Source: an uncultured Saprospiraceae bacterium (lineage in GTDB: Bacteria > Bacteroidota > Bacteroidia > Chitinophagales > Saprospiraceae). Taken from it: DNA of 62,499 bases. Below the pieces are notes generated by a model. The model saw nothing but the letters and a program-made list of their open reading frames with translations. It made no database searches and had not been told where the DNA came from. Positions within the stretch are counted from its first letter, which is position 1. Each line of letters starts with the position of its first letter. The stretch is from assembly GCA_937927575.1 (NCBI GenBank), contig CALBEE010000085.1, positions 1 through 62,499 of the forward strand, read 5' to 3'. Both the position numbers and the translations under genes were made by a program. Shown here in pieces: positions 17,535 to 25,543 of this stretch.

Positions 17535-19061
17535 TTACTCATTGATTATCATAATTTTTTTCAAAGTGTAGTTTCCTTGCTTGGATATTATTTCAAGGAG
17601 ATAAAGTCCAGTGCTTACTTTACTGCTGATATTTACTTTTAAGTTTTTTTCTTTGGTGTCGTCATACTTTTCTATGAAGTGGCCATTCAAGTTATAAAGT
17701 TTGATGTTAGATATTTGATTCTCAGTAGAAGAGATGTAAAAGTGAGAAGTTGCAGGGTTGGGATATATACTGATAGATTGAGAGAATAACTCATTGGCTG
17801 TACTGTTAGGGCTCTCATGAATATATGGACAACCTATTTCGTCTGTAATGCAATATGCAACAAGATTTCTATTAGGTGTCTCACCAGTCAGTAAAATGCC
17901 ATATGAGAAAAAGAAATCGTAAAATTGTCCAAATCTTTCGAATCTTTCATCCGAGGCACCGATGAGGTGTCTATTAGAATTAAATCCAAATAGATGAACA
18001 TTTGATCTACCTTTATGAGTTAAAGTGGAATTTCCGCATTGTATTATAGTGTCATTCACTATATGTTGGAAATCATACAAGAGATAATCTCTTTCGATGA
18101 AAGTGGTGTCATAGCAAAAGTCGACTAAGTTTTCTGGTGATCCGTATGTGTACACTTTTCTGTTTTCTAAGTCCTCTCTAATCAATATGAAAGGATAACT
18201 TGATAAATAATTAATGGTATTGTCAGAGTTTATTTCTGTATTTACTTTATGCATTATTTTATAATCTACTCCGTTGATCGTACTATCGCCGCTTATGTGT
18301 AAACCTTCATATTTTAGTGATTCAGGAAAACCAAACAATTCTTCTTTATACAACCAAGTGGCTCCCTCAGATACCATTGGATAGTAAGTAGGATGTATCT
18401 GATCTAAGGTGATTTGCAAGTCATTAAGATCATCAAGTATTCCATATTTATCTAGTTCTCTATTGTAACCTCCTGTCGCTATTATGATCGAACTGTTGTA
18501 AAATAGATCACCAATATTGCCAAGAATTTCGTAATTGTAAGGAAGATGTTGCGTAGTATTGATTTCGTAGGCTTCGATATTTTCGATTATCTCCACCGTC
18601 CATTCATTCATGGCACAATCTGCTATAATATCTCCTGACATTAATGAAAAATCATAGATTAAATACTCAGTTGCATTATTGAAATACTCGATACAATCTG
18701 ATCCGTTGACACCTAATGGTAAGGAAGGCTGCAATACAAACTGAGCATAAACCTTACGATCACTTACATCATCTCTAATCAATGCAAATAGATTTTCAGA
18801 TGATATACTTAGATTGAGATTTCCTTCATTGTCATTGGTAAGAGTTAGGTTATAGAGTTTTTTATATGCCATTCCATTGATTATACTATCTCCTGCTATA
18901 TGGTAGCCGCTGAAGTATTGATCAAAACTCATTGTACTTTCATTAGATCCAGTAGTATTATAAATCCAAGTAGCTCCCTCGACCGCCATGGGTTGATAGT
19001 TTTGTGCAGTGGAGAATCGGAGAGTAGAGAATATAGAGATTAATATGAGTATGGTTCGCAT
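17535..19061 (-). CDS. T9SS-exported protein with an internal duplication
   Basis: 508 residues with signal peptide (to about 19, ..RFSTAQ). Two homologous halves are evident: PMAVEGATWIYN ... HIAGDSIINGMAYKKLYNL ... ALIRDDVSDRKVYAQ at residues ~23-125, and PMVSEGATWLYK ... HISGDSTINGVDYKIMHKV ... ILIREDLENRKVYTYG at ~230-325. Each looks like a beta-sheet domain of ~200 residues. The last ~80 residues are a T9SS type A sorting domain: ISIYPNPATSHFYIS, NIKLYNLNG, VSTGLYLLEI, KKIMI. It should be exported and anchored or released by the type IX system. Function unknown. Confidence 0.85.
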   Translation of the reverse strand: MRTILILISIFSTLRFSTAQNYQPMAVEGATWIYNTTGSNESTMSFDQYFSGYHIAGDSIINGMAYKKLYNLTLTNDNEGNLNLSISSENLFALIRDDVSDRKVYAQFVLQPSLPLGVNGSDCIEYFNNATEYLIYDFSLMSGDIIADCAMNEWTVEIIENIEAYEINTTQHLPYNYEILGNIGDLFYNSSIIIATGGYNRELDKYGILDDLNDLQITLDQIHPTYYPMVSEGATWLYKEELFGFPESLKYEGLHISGDSTINGVDYKIMHKVNTEINSDNTINYLSSYPFILIREDLENRKVYTYGSPENLVDFCYDTTFIERDYLLYDFQHIVNDTIIQCGNSTLTHKGRSNVHLFGFNSNRHLIGASDERFERFGQFYDFFFSYGILLTGETPNRNLVAYCITDEIGCPYIHESPNSTANELFSQSISIYPNPATSHFYISSTENQISNIKLYNLNGHFIEKYDDTKEKNLKVNISSKVSTGLYLLEIISKQGNYTLKKIMIINE

Positions 19062-19448
19062 ATGTAATTATATAAATGAACTATAATGTACGAACTATAT
19101 CTCAACTATAGTTTTATAATTTTTCTTTTTGTCTTGTTGAAACAATAATATTGACATACATAATGATATATTATTTAATTCAGCAATCTTCATCTGTAAT
19201 ATGCGTGATGCCTCAGAAATGAAACTAGAAAAAGTAGCAAAGCAAATATCTAAAGTTACTCTAAGAGTTATTGCTAATGAAGTCAATACAGATCCAAAAG
19301 CACAATAAATAAGGCCATATCTATCATCCCTTATTACTCATAGCAGATAGTAATTTGATCCATTGATTAATAGAAATGAACGATATTATTGCGAATGGTA
19401 ATTGAGGTTTTCATTTATATATGGACAAAGATAAGTCGATCAAAAATT
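19062..19448. other. 387-base intergenic region with one possible short ORF
   Basis: There is no convincing gene here. On the plus strand a frame open from about 19141 contains ATG at 19201 and ends at 19308, giving 35 residues (MRDASEMKLEKVAKQISK.., ending NTDPKAQ) that are mildly helical and charged. On the minus strand an overlapping 63-codon frame looks like its shadow. Neither has supporting context. No tRNA, terminator or promoter box stands out apart from the one belonging to the methyltransferase on the other side. Confidence 0.3.
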
Positions 19449-20252
19449 CTATTTCTTCTCCGCCATAATGCCATACACCATAGGTAGTTTATTGCCCATA
19501 GTTTTGATACGGTATTTTCGATCTTCGATTTTTATAGTAGCGTCACCAAAACAATCGTAAGGAGAATAATCATATTCTGTCACTGAAGATATGCTTAAAC
19601 CTTGATTGATGAGACTCATGATTATTTCTCCGAGACCATGGTTCCAAGTGATACATTGACTATTAAGTTCTTCATCTCCATCAGTATAAGTACCTTCTTC
19701 TTCTATTATAGGCTCAGTATTGAAATATCTATACGTCACCTTAGTAAAATTATCATCAAACATCCATAATGCAGGATGAAAATCTACAATCAAAAATTTT
19801 CCTCCAGGTTTCAAAAAATGATTCACTACTTCTGCCCATTTGTTGATGTCCGGTAACCATCCAATAGTGCCATAGCTTGTAAAGACTAGGTCGTAGTGTC
19901 CTTCATGATTTTGAGGTAAATCGTAAATGTCTGAGCAAATAAATTGTGCATTGGAATTGCAAATTGAAGACAATTCTTTCGCTCTTTGCACTGCTTTTTC
20001 GGATAAATCTACACCAGTAGCTTTTGTACATCCTTGTCTTGTCCATTGTATGGTATCTTGACCAAAATGACATTGAAGGTGTAGTATAGATTTTCCAGTC
20101 ACATCTCCCAAAAGTTCTAACTCTATAGAATTAAGAGAATTTTTTCCTTCGATAAATGATTTATTATCATAGAAGTCAGAATCAAAATGCACTTCCGTTC
20201 TTTTGTCCCAAGTAGCCTTATTGATCGCTTTGTAATCTATTTCGTTGCTCAT
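19449..20252 (-). CDS. Class I SAM-dependent methyltransferase
   Basis: 267 residues. Motif I is ILHLQCHFGQDTIQW (a variant of hhDhGxGxG seen in a Bacteroidota/Firmicutes subgroup), the ribose-binding acidic residue is in TGVDLSEKAV, motif II/III is YDLVFTSYGTIGWLPD and motif IV is FLKPGGKFLIVDFHP. The C-terminal part (YDYSPYDCFGDATI) forms the substrate cap. The substrate is not predictable from the sequence. A single-gene unit preceded by its own -7 box. Confidence 0.9.
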   Translation of the reverse strand: MSNEIDYKAINKATWDKRTEVHFDSDFYDNKSFIEGKNSLNSIELELLGDVTGKSILHLQCHFGQDTIQWTRQGCTKATGVDLSEKAVQRAKELSSICNSNAQFICSDIYDLPQNHEGHYDLVFTSYGTIGWLPDINKWAEVVNHFLKPGGKFLIVDFHPALWMFDDNFTKVTYRYFNTEPIIEEEGTYTDGDEELNSQCITWNHGLGEIIMSLINQGLSISSVTEYDYSPYDCFGDATIKIEDRKYRIKTMGNKLPMVYGIMAEKK

Positions 20253-20281
20253 GATCTAGAATCCTAATTAGTTTATTCTTG

Positions 20282-20289
20282 CAAATATA
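20282..20289 (-). promoter_or_regulatory. Bacteroidota -7 promoter element for the methyltransferase
   Basis: The minus strand reads TATATTTG, an exact TAnnTTTG match, 30 bases before the ATG at 20252. It lies just downstream of the stop of the preceding minus-strand gene (20297). No good -33 box is seen. Confidence 0.5.
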
Positions 20290-20296
20290 CTAAAGA

Positions 20297-21124
20297 CTAG
20301 AATTGTACACCGAACATAAAAGTCCATTCTGCGAATCCGAATGCTTGACTTGCTTTGTCGATGGAGTCAGACGTTGTTCTAATATTAGGCATATGAATAA
20401 ATCCTCCTTTTACTTCTGATTTGATATAGAATTTTTGAAAAAATCTGATGTCAAAAGCAATTAATGAATTTAAGCCATAACCTGCAATATTAAAATCGTC
20501 ATGTCTTTCTCGGCCTAAAATTTTAGCATTTGTTTTGGGTAATAAAAAGCCTGTGCCTACACCTATGTCGCTATGTAAAGAAATAAATTTCCACTCTAAT
20601 AATTCAGTCGAGTATCTGATATCCGTGCTTATATAGTTGAGGCCATCTGTATGTTCAAATTGTAAGAATTCTTCTGATAATACAATTGCCTCATTATCAT
20701 ATTGATTAACTATTGGACTGTCCAAGAAATGTGTCGAACCCGTAATTTGGACGGATTGCCCATTGGTCATTACATATTTCATATGATCTACTCCTATAGA
20801 TACACTTAGATGATCTGTAATAAAGTATCCAATCCTAAAATTGTATTGCGGTACGCTAAAGGTTTTTGGATTGAAATAAAGATTTGCGCGATATTTTGAA
20901 GGTCTATCTGTTGCGGTCACATCTTTAAGAATGAAGTCATAGTCAATACCTTGAAAGCGAATATCAGAACTTGTATATGCGCTTACATTCCAGCCATAGT
21001 CTATATAAAAATCTCCTTTTTTACTTTTTAAGTCTAGCACCAATTCTTGACTATGTGAATAGTGAGAGAGTAGAATGGCTAAGAGAAAGACCGCAATTCT
21101 ACGGACAATTGTGATTGATGGCAT
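20297..21124 (-). CDS. Predicted outer-membrane beta-barrel protein
   Basis: Starting at Met 21124 gives a signal peptide (MPSITIVRRIAVFLLAILLSHYSHSQE); the longer frame from 21202 adds a second hydrophobic stretch and is less likely. The mature ~250 residues alternate polar and aromatic residues in amphipathic strands (YNFRIGYFITDHLSVSIGVDH, SLHSDIGVGTGFLL, FYIKSEVKGGFIHM) and end with a phenylalanine (FMFGVQF), the usual C-terminal mark of outer-membrane barrels. No specific family recognised. Confidence 0.72.
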   Translation of the reverse strand: MPSITIVRRIAVFLLAILLSHYSHSQELVLDLKSKKGDFYIDYGWNVSAYTSSDIRFQGIDYDFILKDVTATDRPSKYRANLYFNPKTFSVPQYNFRIGYFITDHLSVSIGVDHMKYVMTNGQSVQITGSTHFLDSPIVNQYDNEAIVLSEEFLQFEHTDGLNYISTDIRYSTELLEWKFISLHSDIGVGTGFLLPKTNAKILGRERHDDFNIAGYGLNSLIAFDIRFFQKFYIKSEVKGGFIHMPNIRTTSDSIDKASQAFGFAEWTFMFGVQF

Positions 21125-21385
21125 TGAGTGTAGTTGACTAAAGTTGAACGAAGATAGCATTAGTAAGTACTTGACGAAGTATTCAAATTTTTTATTCTTC
21201 ATTAACTTGAGAAATCAATCCAATGCACTGGATAGAGCAAAAACTTAATTTTTATTTGGTATTTATATTTAAAATTGATCTCTTGGCAAATATTATGTGG
21301 TATTCAAATTTTGCGATTGTTTATTTTTTATATATGAAAAATATTGATGTATATTACTGGTATTATTCATCAAAACAGAATTATT

Positions 21386-21676
21386 ATGGATTTAGGATTA
21401 ATCATCAATCTTTTAAGTGGTGCACTTGGAGGAAATGTAGCCGGTAAACTTATGAAGGGAAGTTCATTAGGAACGCTTTGGAATTCCGTTGCTGGAATCG
21501 CTGGAGGAGGAATAGGTGGACAAGTATTAGGTATGTTAGGAGTAGGTGCGGCTTCAGCAGCAAGTAGTGGCAGTATGGATATAGGAAGCATACTTACACA
21601 AGTAGCTGGCGGTGGTGTCGGTGGCGGCATTGTAATGGCCGTAATTGGCATGGTCAAAAAGATGATGGCAAAGTAG
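21386..21676 (+). CDS. Small Gly-rich membrane protein
   Basis: The likely start is ATG 21386 (MDLGLIINLLSGALGGNVAG), giving 96 residues; the longer frame from 21344 adds an unlike tail. It consists of glycine-zipper helices: SLGTLWNSVAGIAGGGIGGQVLGMLG and IGSILTQVAGGGVGGGIVMAVIGMVKK (landmarks). Such proteins of ~90-100 residues are widespread in Proteobacteria and Bacteroidota and are of unknown function, sometimes wrongly annotated as methyltransferases. A single-gene unit with a strong terminator. Confidence 0.75.
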   Translation: MDLGLIINLLSGALGGNVAGKLMKGSSLGTLWNSVAGIAGGGIGGQVLGMLGVGAASAASSGSMDIGSILTQVAGGGVGGGIVMAVIGMVKKMMAK

Positions 21677-21708
21677 AAGGCAATCGTACTATGAGTTAAT
21701 AAGTATAG

Positions 21709-21735
21709 AGACCTGCGTAAGCAGGTCTTTTTTGT
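21709..21735 (+). terminator. Intrinsic terminator of the Gly-rich protein gene
   Basis: Perfect 8-bp stem AGACCTGC / GCAGGTCT (21709-21716 and 21721-21728) with a GTAA loop, followed by TTTTTTG. Textbook plus-strand terminator, 33 bases after the stop. Confidence 0.9.
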
Positions 21736-21743
21736 TTTAAATA

Positions 21744-21776
21744 AAAAAGCAGTCATTTTTGGGATGACTGCTTTTT
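21744..21776 (-). terminator. Terminator of the SulP gene (may act in both directions)
   Basis: Perfect 13-bp inverted repeat AAAAAGCAGTCAT / ATGACTGCTTTTT with a 7-base loop. On the minus strand it lies 24 bases after the SulP stop and runs into a T-rich tract. On the plus strand it also ends in CTTTTT. Confidence 0.85.
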
Positions 21777-21800
21777 GGGTGGAGTGATAAATCGTACTAG

Positions 21801-23417
21801 TTAGATTTCGTTGTCTAGCAGATCTGTTACTACATGATATCTCGGATCATCAATAGAATCTTCAATGACCGTAGAGAATTTTGGATTTGCTTTTATTAAT
21901 AGAGTTTTGCATTCAGGACTCAAGTGAGTAAACTTTATATTTTTACCAAGATCTAAGTATTTGTTAGCAATCCCTCTCATAGCTTCGATCCCAGAATGAT
22001 CACTTACTTTAGATTCGATAAAGTCAATTTCTACGTTTTCCGGGTCGTTGCGAGGATCAAATTTTTCATTAAAGTTTTGGACACTACCAAAGAATAGCGG
22101 ACCCCATATTTCATACACTTTTGTGTTTTCTGATTTCATTCTTTTTCTTGCTCTAATCATAGTCGCATTTTTCCAAGCAAATACCAAGGCAGAAATGATT
22201 ACTCCCGCTATTACTGCAATGGCCAAATCCATATATACTGTAATGGCTGAAACGGCAATCAATACAAATGCATCAGCTCTAGGTATTTTAGTAATTATTC
22301 TGAAGCTTGACCAAGCAAATGTTCCGATGACTACCATAAACATTACACCGACTAATGCTGCAATAGGTATCTGTTCGATTAATGGAGCTGCGAAAAGGAC
22401 AAACATTAATAATGCGATGGCGGCTACCGTTCCTGATAATCTGCCTCGACCACCACTTTCGACGTTGATGATAGACTGGCCAATCATAGCACATCCTCCC
22501 ATGCCACCAAATAAACCATTTAGAATATTGGCGCTACCTTGAGCGACACATTCTCTATTCCCGCTTCCTCTCGTTTCTGTGAGCTCGTCTACTAGATTAA
22601 GTGTCATAAGTGACTCTATAAGACCAACTGCAGCCAATATAAATGCTGTGGAGATGATCAATGCCCAATGGTCGCCGACAGTAGCGAACATTGCAAAAAT
22701 TTGCGATTGGAAGGTCGGCAATCCACCTTGAAGGCCTTCTCCTCCACCATCTCTAATAAACGAACCTACGGTACTTACATCTATTCCTCCGAAGATTGTG
22801 ATTGCTGCTACAACTAATATAGCAACTAATGCAGAAGGGATTTTCTCAGTTAGCTTGGGAAGTCCCCACATGATAGCCATGGTCAATGCGACCAGTCCTA
22901 GCATGGTATACATATTCGATCCAGTCATCCATTGCATAGTGCCATTGACGTTTTCTTTAAATAGTCCAAGTTGAGCTAAGAATATGACTATAGCCAGTCC
23001 GTTTACAAATCCCATCATTACTGGGTGAGGAATTAGTCTGACGAATTTTCCAAGTCTAAAAACACCAGCCATAATTTGTATTCCACCCACTATAAGAAGT
23101 GTAATAAACAGCCACTGCAAACCTAAATTACTTATGGGAGTAGCGAGTGCATCTCCGACTTCATTGCCCTTAGCAATCATGTGTACCATTACGACAGCCA
23201 TAGCACCAGTAGCTCCAGATATCATACCTGGCCTACCACCAAATAATGCAGTCACTATTCCCATCATGAAGGCTCCATACAAGCCTACTAAAGGATCTAT
23301 ACCTGCTACAAAAGCAAAAGCGACTGCCTCAGGAACAAGTGCTAGTGCAACGGTAAGACCTGAAAGAATGTCGTTCTTTGGGTTTTCAGTAAAATTATTA
23401 AATAATCTTCTAGTCAT
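21801..23417 (-). CDS. SulP-family inorganic anion transporter with STAS domain
   Basis: 538 residues. The N-terminal half has the SulP pattern: DILSGLTVALALVPEAVAFAFVAGIDPLVGLYGAF, GGRPGMISGATGAMAVV, HPVMMGFVNGLAIVIFLAQ, and NGLFGGMGGCAMIGQSIINVESGGRGRLSG (landmarks, noted in pieces). There are about 10-12 membrane segments. The C-terminal ~110 residues form a cytoplasmic STAS domain (VEIDFIESKVSDHSGIEAM). It should move sulfate, bicarbonate or another anion, probably with Na or H; the substrate is not decidable, and no carbonic anhydrase or sulfate-reduction gene is next to it. Confidence 0.95.
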   Translation of the reverse strand: MTRRLFNNFTENPKNDILSGLTVALALVPEAVAFAFVAGIDPLVGLYGAFMMGIVTALFGGRPGMISGATGAMAVVMVHMIAKGNEVGDALATPISNLGLQWLFITLLIVGGIQIMAGVFRLGKFVRLIPHPVMMGFVNGLAIVIFLAQLGLFKENVNGTMQWMTGSNMYTMLGLVALTMAIMWGLPKLTEKIPSALVAILVVAAITIFGGIDVSTVGSFIRDGGGEGLQGGLPTFQSQIFAMFATVGDHWALIISTAFILAAVGLIESLMTLNLVDELTETRGSGNRECVAQGSANILNGLFGGMGGCAMIGQSIINVESGGRGRLSGTVAAIALLMFVLFAAPLIEQIPIAALVGVMFMVVIGTFAWSSFRIITKIPRADAFVLIAVSAITVYMDLAIAVIAGVIISALVFAWKNATMIRARKRMKSENTKVYEIWGPLFFGSVQNFNEKFDPRNDPENVEIDFIESKVSDHSGIEAMRGIANKYLDLGKNIKFTHLSPECKTLLIKANPKFSTVIEDSIDDPRYHVVTDLLDNEI

Positions 23418-23477
23418 AATGATATCTCTTTGTCAGCAATTAGAATTTTCTGATGGTTTCAGACTTCTAAAAGTGCG

Positions 23478-23485
23478 CAAAGATA
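23478..23485 (-). promoter_or_regulatory. Bacteroidota -7 promoter element for SulP
   Basis: The minus strand reads TATCTTTG, a TAnnTTTG match, 61 bases before the SulP start. No clear -33 partner. Confidence 0.45.
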
Positions 23486-23594
23486 ACCTTTCTAACGAGA
23501 GTATACAGAGCGTTATATATTTAGGAAATTAATATGTATTTAGAAATGATAATAGAGAAAGGGTTATTGAATCTCGTTTTGATTGTATAAATAA

Positions 23595-24293
23595 TTAAAA
23601 AAGAAATTCTGCACCGAAGAATATGGAAGATCCATTAAAATTGAATCCTAAAGAGTTGAAATCCGCTTCGCCAGCCTCAAAATTTAATGAGTCATTATTG
23701 CGTTTTCCAAAAGAATAAATAAGTCCACCAACATTGGTACGTAGTCTCAACCATGGGCTGATTTCATATTGCGCACCTAATGATAGACCAAAATTATTGC
23801 TGGTTTCTTCAGCAAAAAACTCGTCAATAGAATTGTTGTTAAAAGAGAATGTGCTTTTTTGAAATGATCTTCTAAAATAAGGTGAGGTATAAGCTTGTAA
23901 TTTACTTTGAGGATTAAAAATGTATCTCATGAAAGCACCAATCGAATTACTAGTAGCCTCTTGTATCAATAAACCATTAAATGTATCATCCGTCTCAGAA
24001 GAACTATTAGTGAGTAATAAGTCTAATCCAATAATCCAATGTTTGTCCATCTGGTAACCTATGGTAGGGTTGAGGCTGTAGGATGTATTCTTAGCATTTT
24101 GATTGGATCCAGATACGATGCCTATACCATCAATAAATATGGTCGCACTTTTATTTTCGGATGTATTAAAATTAATTGACCCACCAATGAATAGACCTTT
24201 TTTGGGTTCTTCCAAAGTTTCTTCACTAAATTGTGCATGAGTGTAGAATGAAGCGAAAAGTGTAAATAATAAGGTGATAACTAATGCTTTCAT
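23595..24293 (-). CDS. Outer-membrane beta-barrel protein
   Basis: 232 residues with signal peptide (MKALVITLLFTLFASFYTHAQ). The mature part has alternating beta strands: GLFIGGSINFNTS, SLNPTIGYQMDKHWIIGLDL, GAFMRYIFNPQSKLQAYTSPYF, FGLSLGAQYEISPWLRLRTNVGG and a final SIFFGAEFLF, ending in Phe. The layout fits a small 8-strand barrel of the OmpA-N/OMP_b-brl type. Function unknown. Confidence 0.8.
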   Translation of the reverse strand: MKALVITLLFTLFASFYTHAQFSEETLEEPKKGLFIGGSINFNTSENKSATIFIDGIGIVSGSNQNAKNTSYSLNPTIGYQMDKHWIIGLDLLLTNSSSETDDTFNGLLIQEATSNSIGAFMRYIFNPQSKLQAYTSPYFRRSFQKSTFSFNNNSIDEFFAEETSNNFGLSLGAQYEISPWLRLRTNVGGLIYSFGKRNNDSLNFEAGEADFNSLGFNFNGSSIFFGAEFLF

Positions 24294-24355
24294 AATGGGA
24301 TGAATTATTTATTATTCAACTAATATAATTATTATACAATGGACTTTCGTTAAAT

Positions 24356-25387
24356 CTATAATGGTTCAAATGATTTTCTAAGTTTCAATAGAGATTGCTT
24401 TAATTTTTCTCTTTCATCAATGTAAAAAACTATATTCTCAAATTTCTTTTTTCTTCCGTACAACCCAATTAACTGATATTCTGATTCAAGATGCAGAATC
24501 ACATTGTGCGAATCTAATAATCCCAAAGGAGAAAGAGCGATCGTCTTCGTGTCTTGTTCTGAAATGGATTTGCGACTTAGTTCAATGTTTTTAATTTCTT
24601 CTACAGCTATATCTACTTGGCTAAAAAATCCATATCTAAGTTGCAATATTTTATTTTCAAAATTGAGCACGATAGGTCTTCGACTTATAGACTTTATCAA
24701 TGCAAATATTTGCAATAGACTATACAAGGTTAGGCCTGATGCTACCCATGCCCAGAAAATATTATACTTGGCAATGAGCATATGTACTACAAATAATTCA
24801 ATACAGGCAAGACCCATAAAAGCATATATTACCGATAAGATTCCATTTTTTTGATGGTAGGTAAATTCGTTATCGGTATATGTCAATTTCTTCTTCCAAT
24901 GTATAATGCTGTAATAAATTACTGAAATCTCCGTGGCTAGTAGGCCATTAACAGGAGAAGGCAATACTTTTGCTGATGCTTCAGAAATAAGGTCGTAAAA
25001 ATCAAGGTTTTCAGTTTTTGATTTAGAAAACGATAGGTAGATAAGTCTCGCTTTCCAAAGTACAAAACTAATTACACCAAGTTCAACTAAGGGCAATGCA
25101 TAGGCTTTAGCCAAATTAAGCACCCCTTGGTCTTTTTCTGGAATGATGTAAGAAGCGACAATAATACTAATGATGAAAACAGAGACTACGGTAATTTTTG
25201 GAACTGTCTTTTTGCGTATCAGCAAATAGTAAATAATCGGAGTTGTGAGTACGAGATCTAAAGTGACAGGAATAGCAAGCTCTTCAAAATAATATGGACT
25301 ATTAACTAATGCCCAAATGCATGCAATAAATAATACAGGAATACCTGTAATGAAAAGATGGTAATTAAGCGTCAATCTTGTATCCAT
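24356..25387 (-). CDS. Polytopic membrane protein of unknown function
   Basis: 343 residues with about seven hydrophobic segments (residues ~10-27, 41-57, 63-82, 96-112, 147-163, 189-207 and 213-230). After the last one is a ~110-residue soluble domain (RRPIVLNFENKILQLRYGFFSQVDIAVEEIKNIELS.., landmark) that resembles a PH-like or photosystem-type cytoplasmic domain. I do not recognise a named family. It is followed on the minus strand by the barrel gene with 62 bases between, but there is no evidence of a shared function. Confidence 0.75.
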   Translation of the reverse strand: MDTRLTLNYHLFITGIPVLFIACIWALVNSPYYFEELAIPVTLDLVLTTPIIYYLLIRKKTVPKITVVSVFIISIIVASYIIPEKDQGVLNLAKAYALPLVELGVISFVLWKARLIYLSFSKSKTENLDFYDLISEASAKVLPSPVNGLLATEISVIYYSIIHWKKKLTYTDNEFTYHQKNGILSVIYAFMGLACIELFVVHMLIAKYNIFWAWVASGLTLYSLLQIFALIKSISRRPIVLNFENKILQLRYGFFSQVDIAVEEIKNIELSRKSISEQDTKTIALSPLGLLDSHNVILHLESEYQLIGLYGRKKKFENIVFYIDEREKLKQSLLKLRKSFEPL

Positions 25388-25488
25388 AAGTCATACATTT
25401 TTGATAATTAACCTTGGCTACTTATACAACGAAAAATTGTATGAAAATGTGCTCGTAAATTATATTTTTATTGGGTCTAAATCTCCAC

Positions 25489-25521
25489 AAAAAAAGCCCT
25501 TGATGAATCAAGAGCTTTTTA
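25489..25521 (-). terminator. Terminator at the end of the glucan-utilisation operon
   Basis: On the minus strand, AAAAAGCTCTTGAT and ATCAAGGGCTTTTT form a stem with one mismatch and a 2-base loop, continuing into TTT. It lies ~23 bases after the GH3 stop and closes the operon. Confidence 0.85.
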
Positions 25522-25543
25522 TATGTTATGCATTAGATTCTCA

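Noticed and set aside
22048-22542. 164-codon plus-strand ORF
   Set aside because: Antisense to the SulP gene; its hydrophobic, Ile/Ala-rich translation is just the reverse of the transporter's membrane segments.
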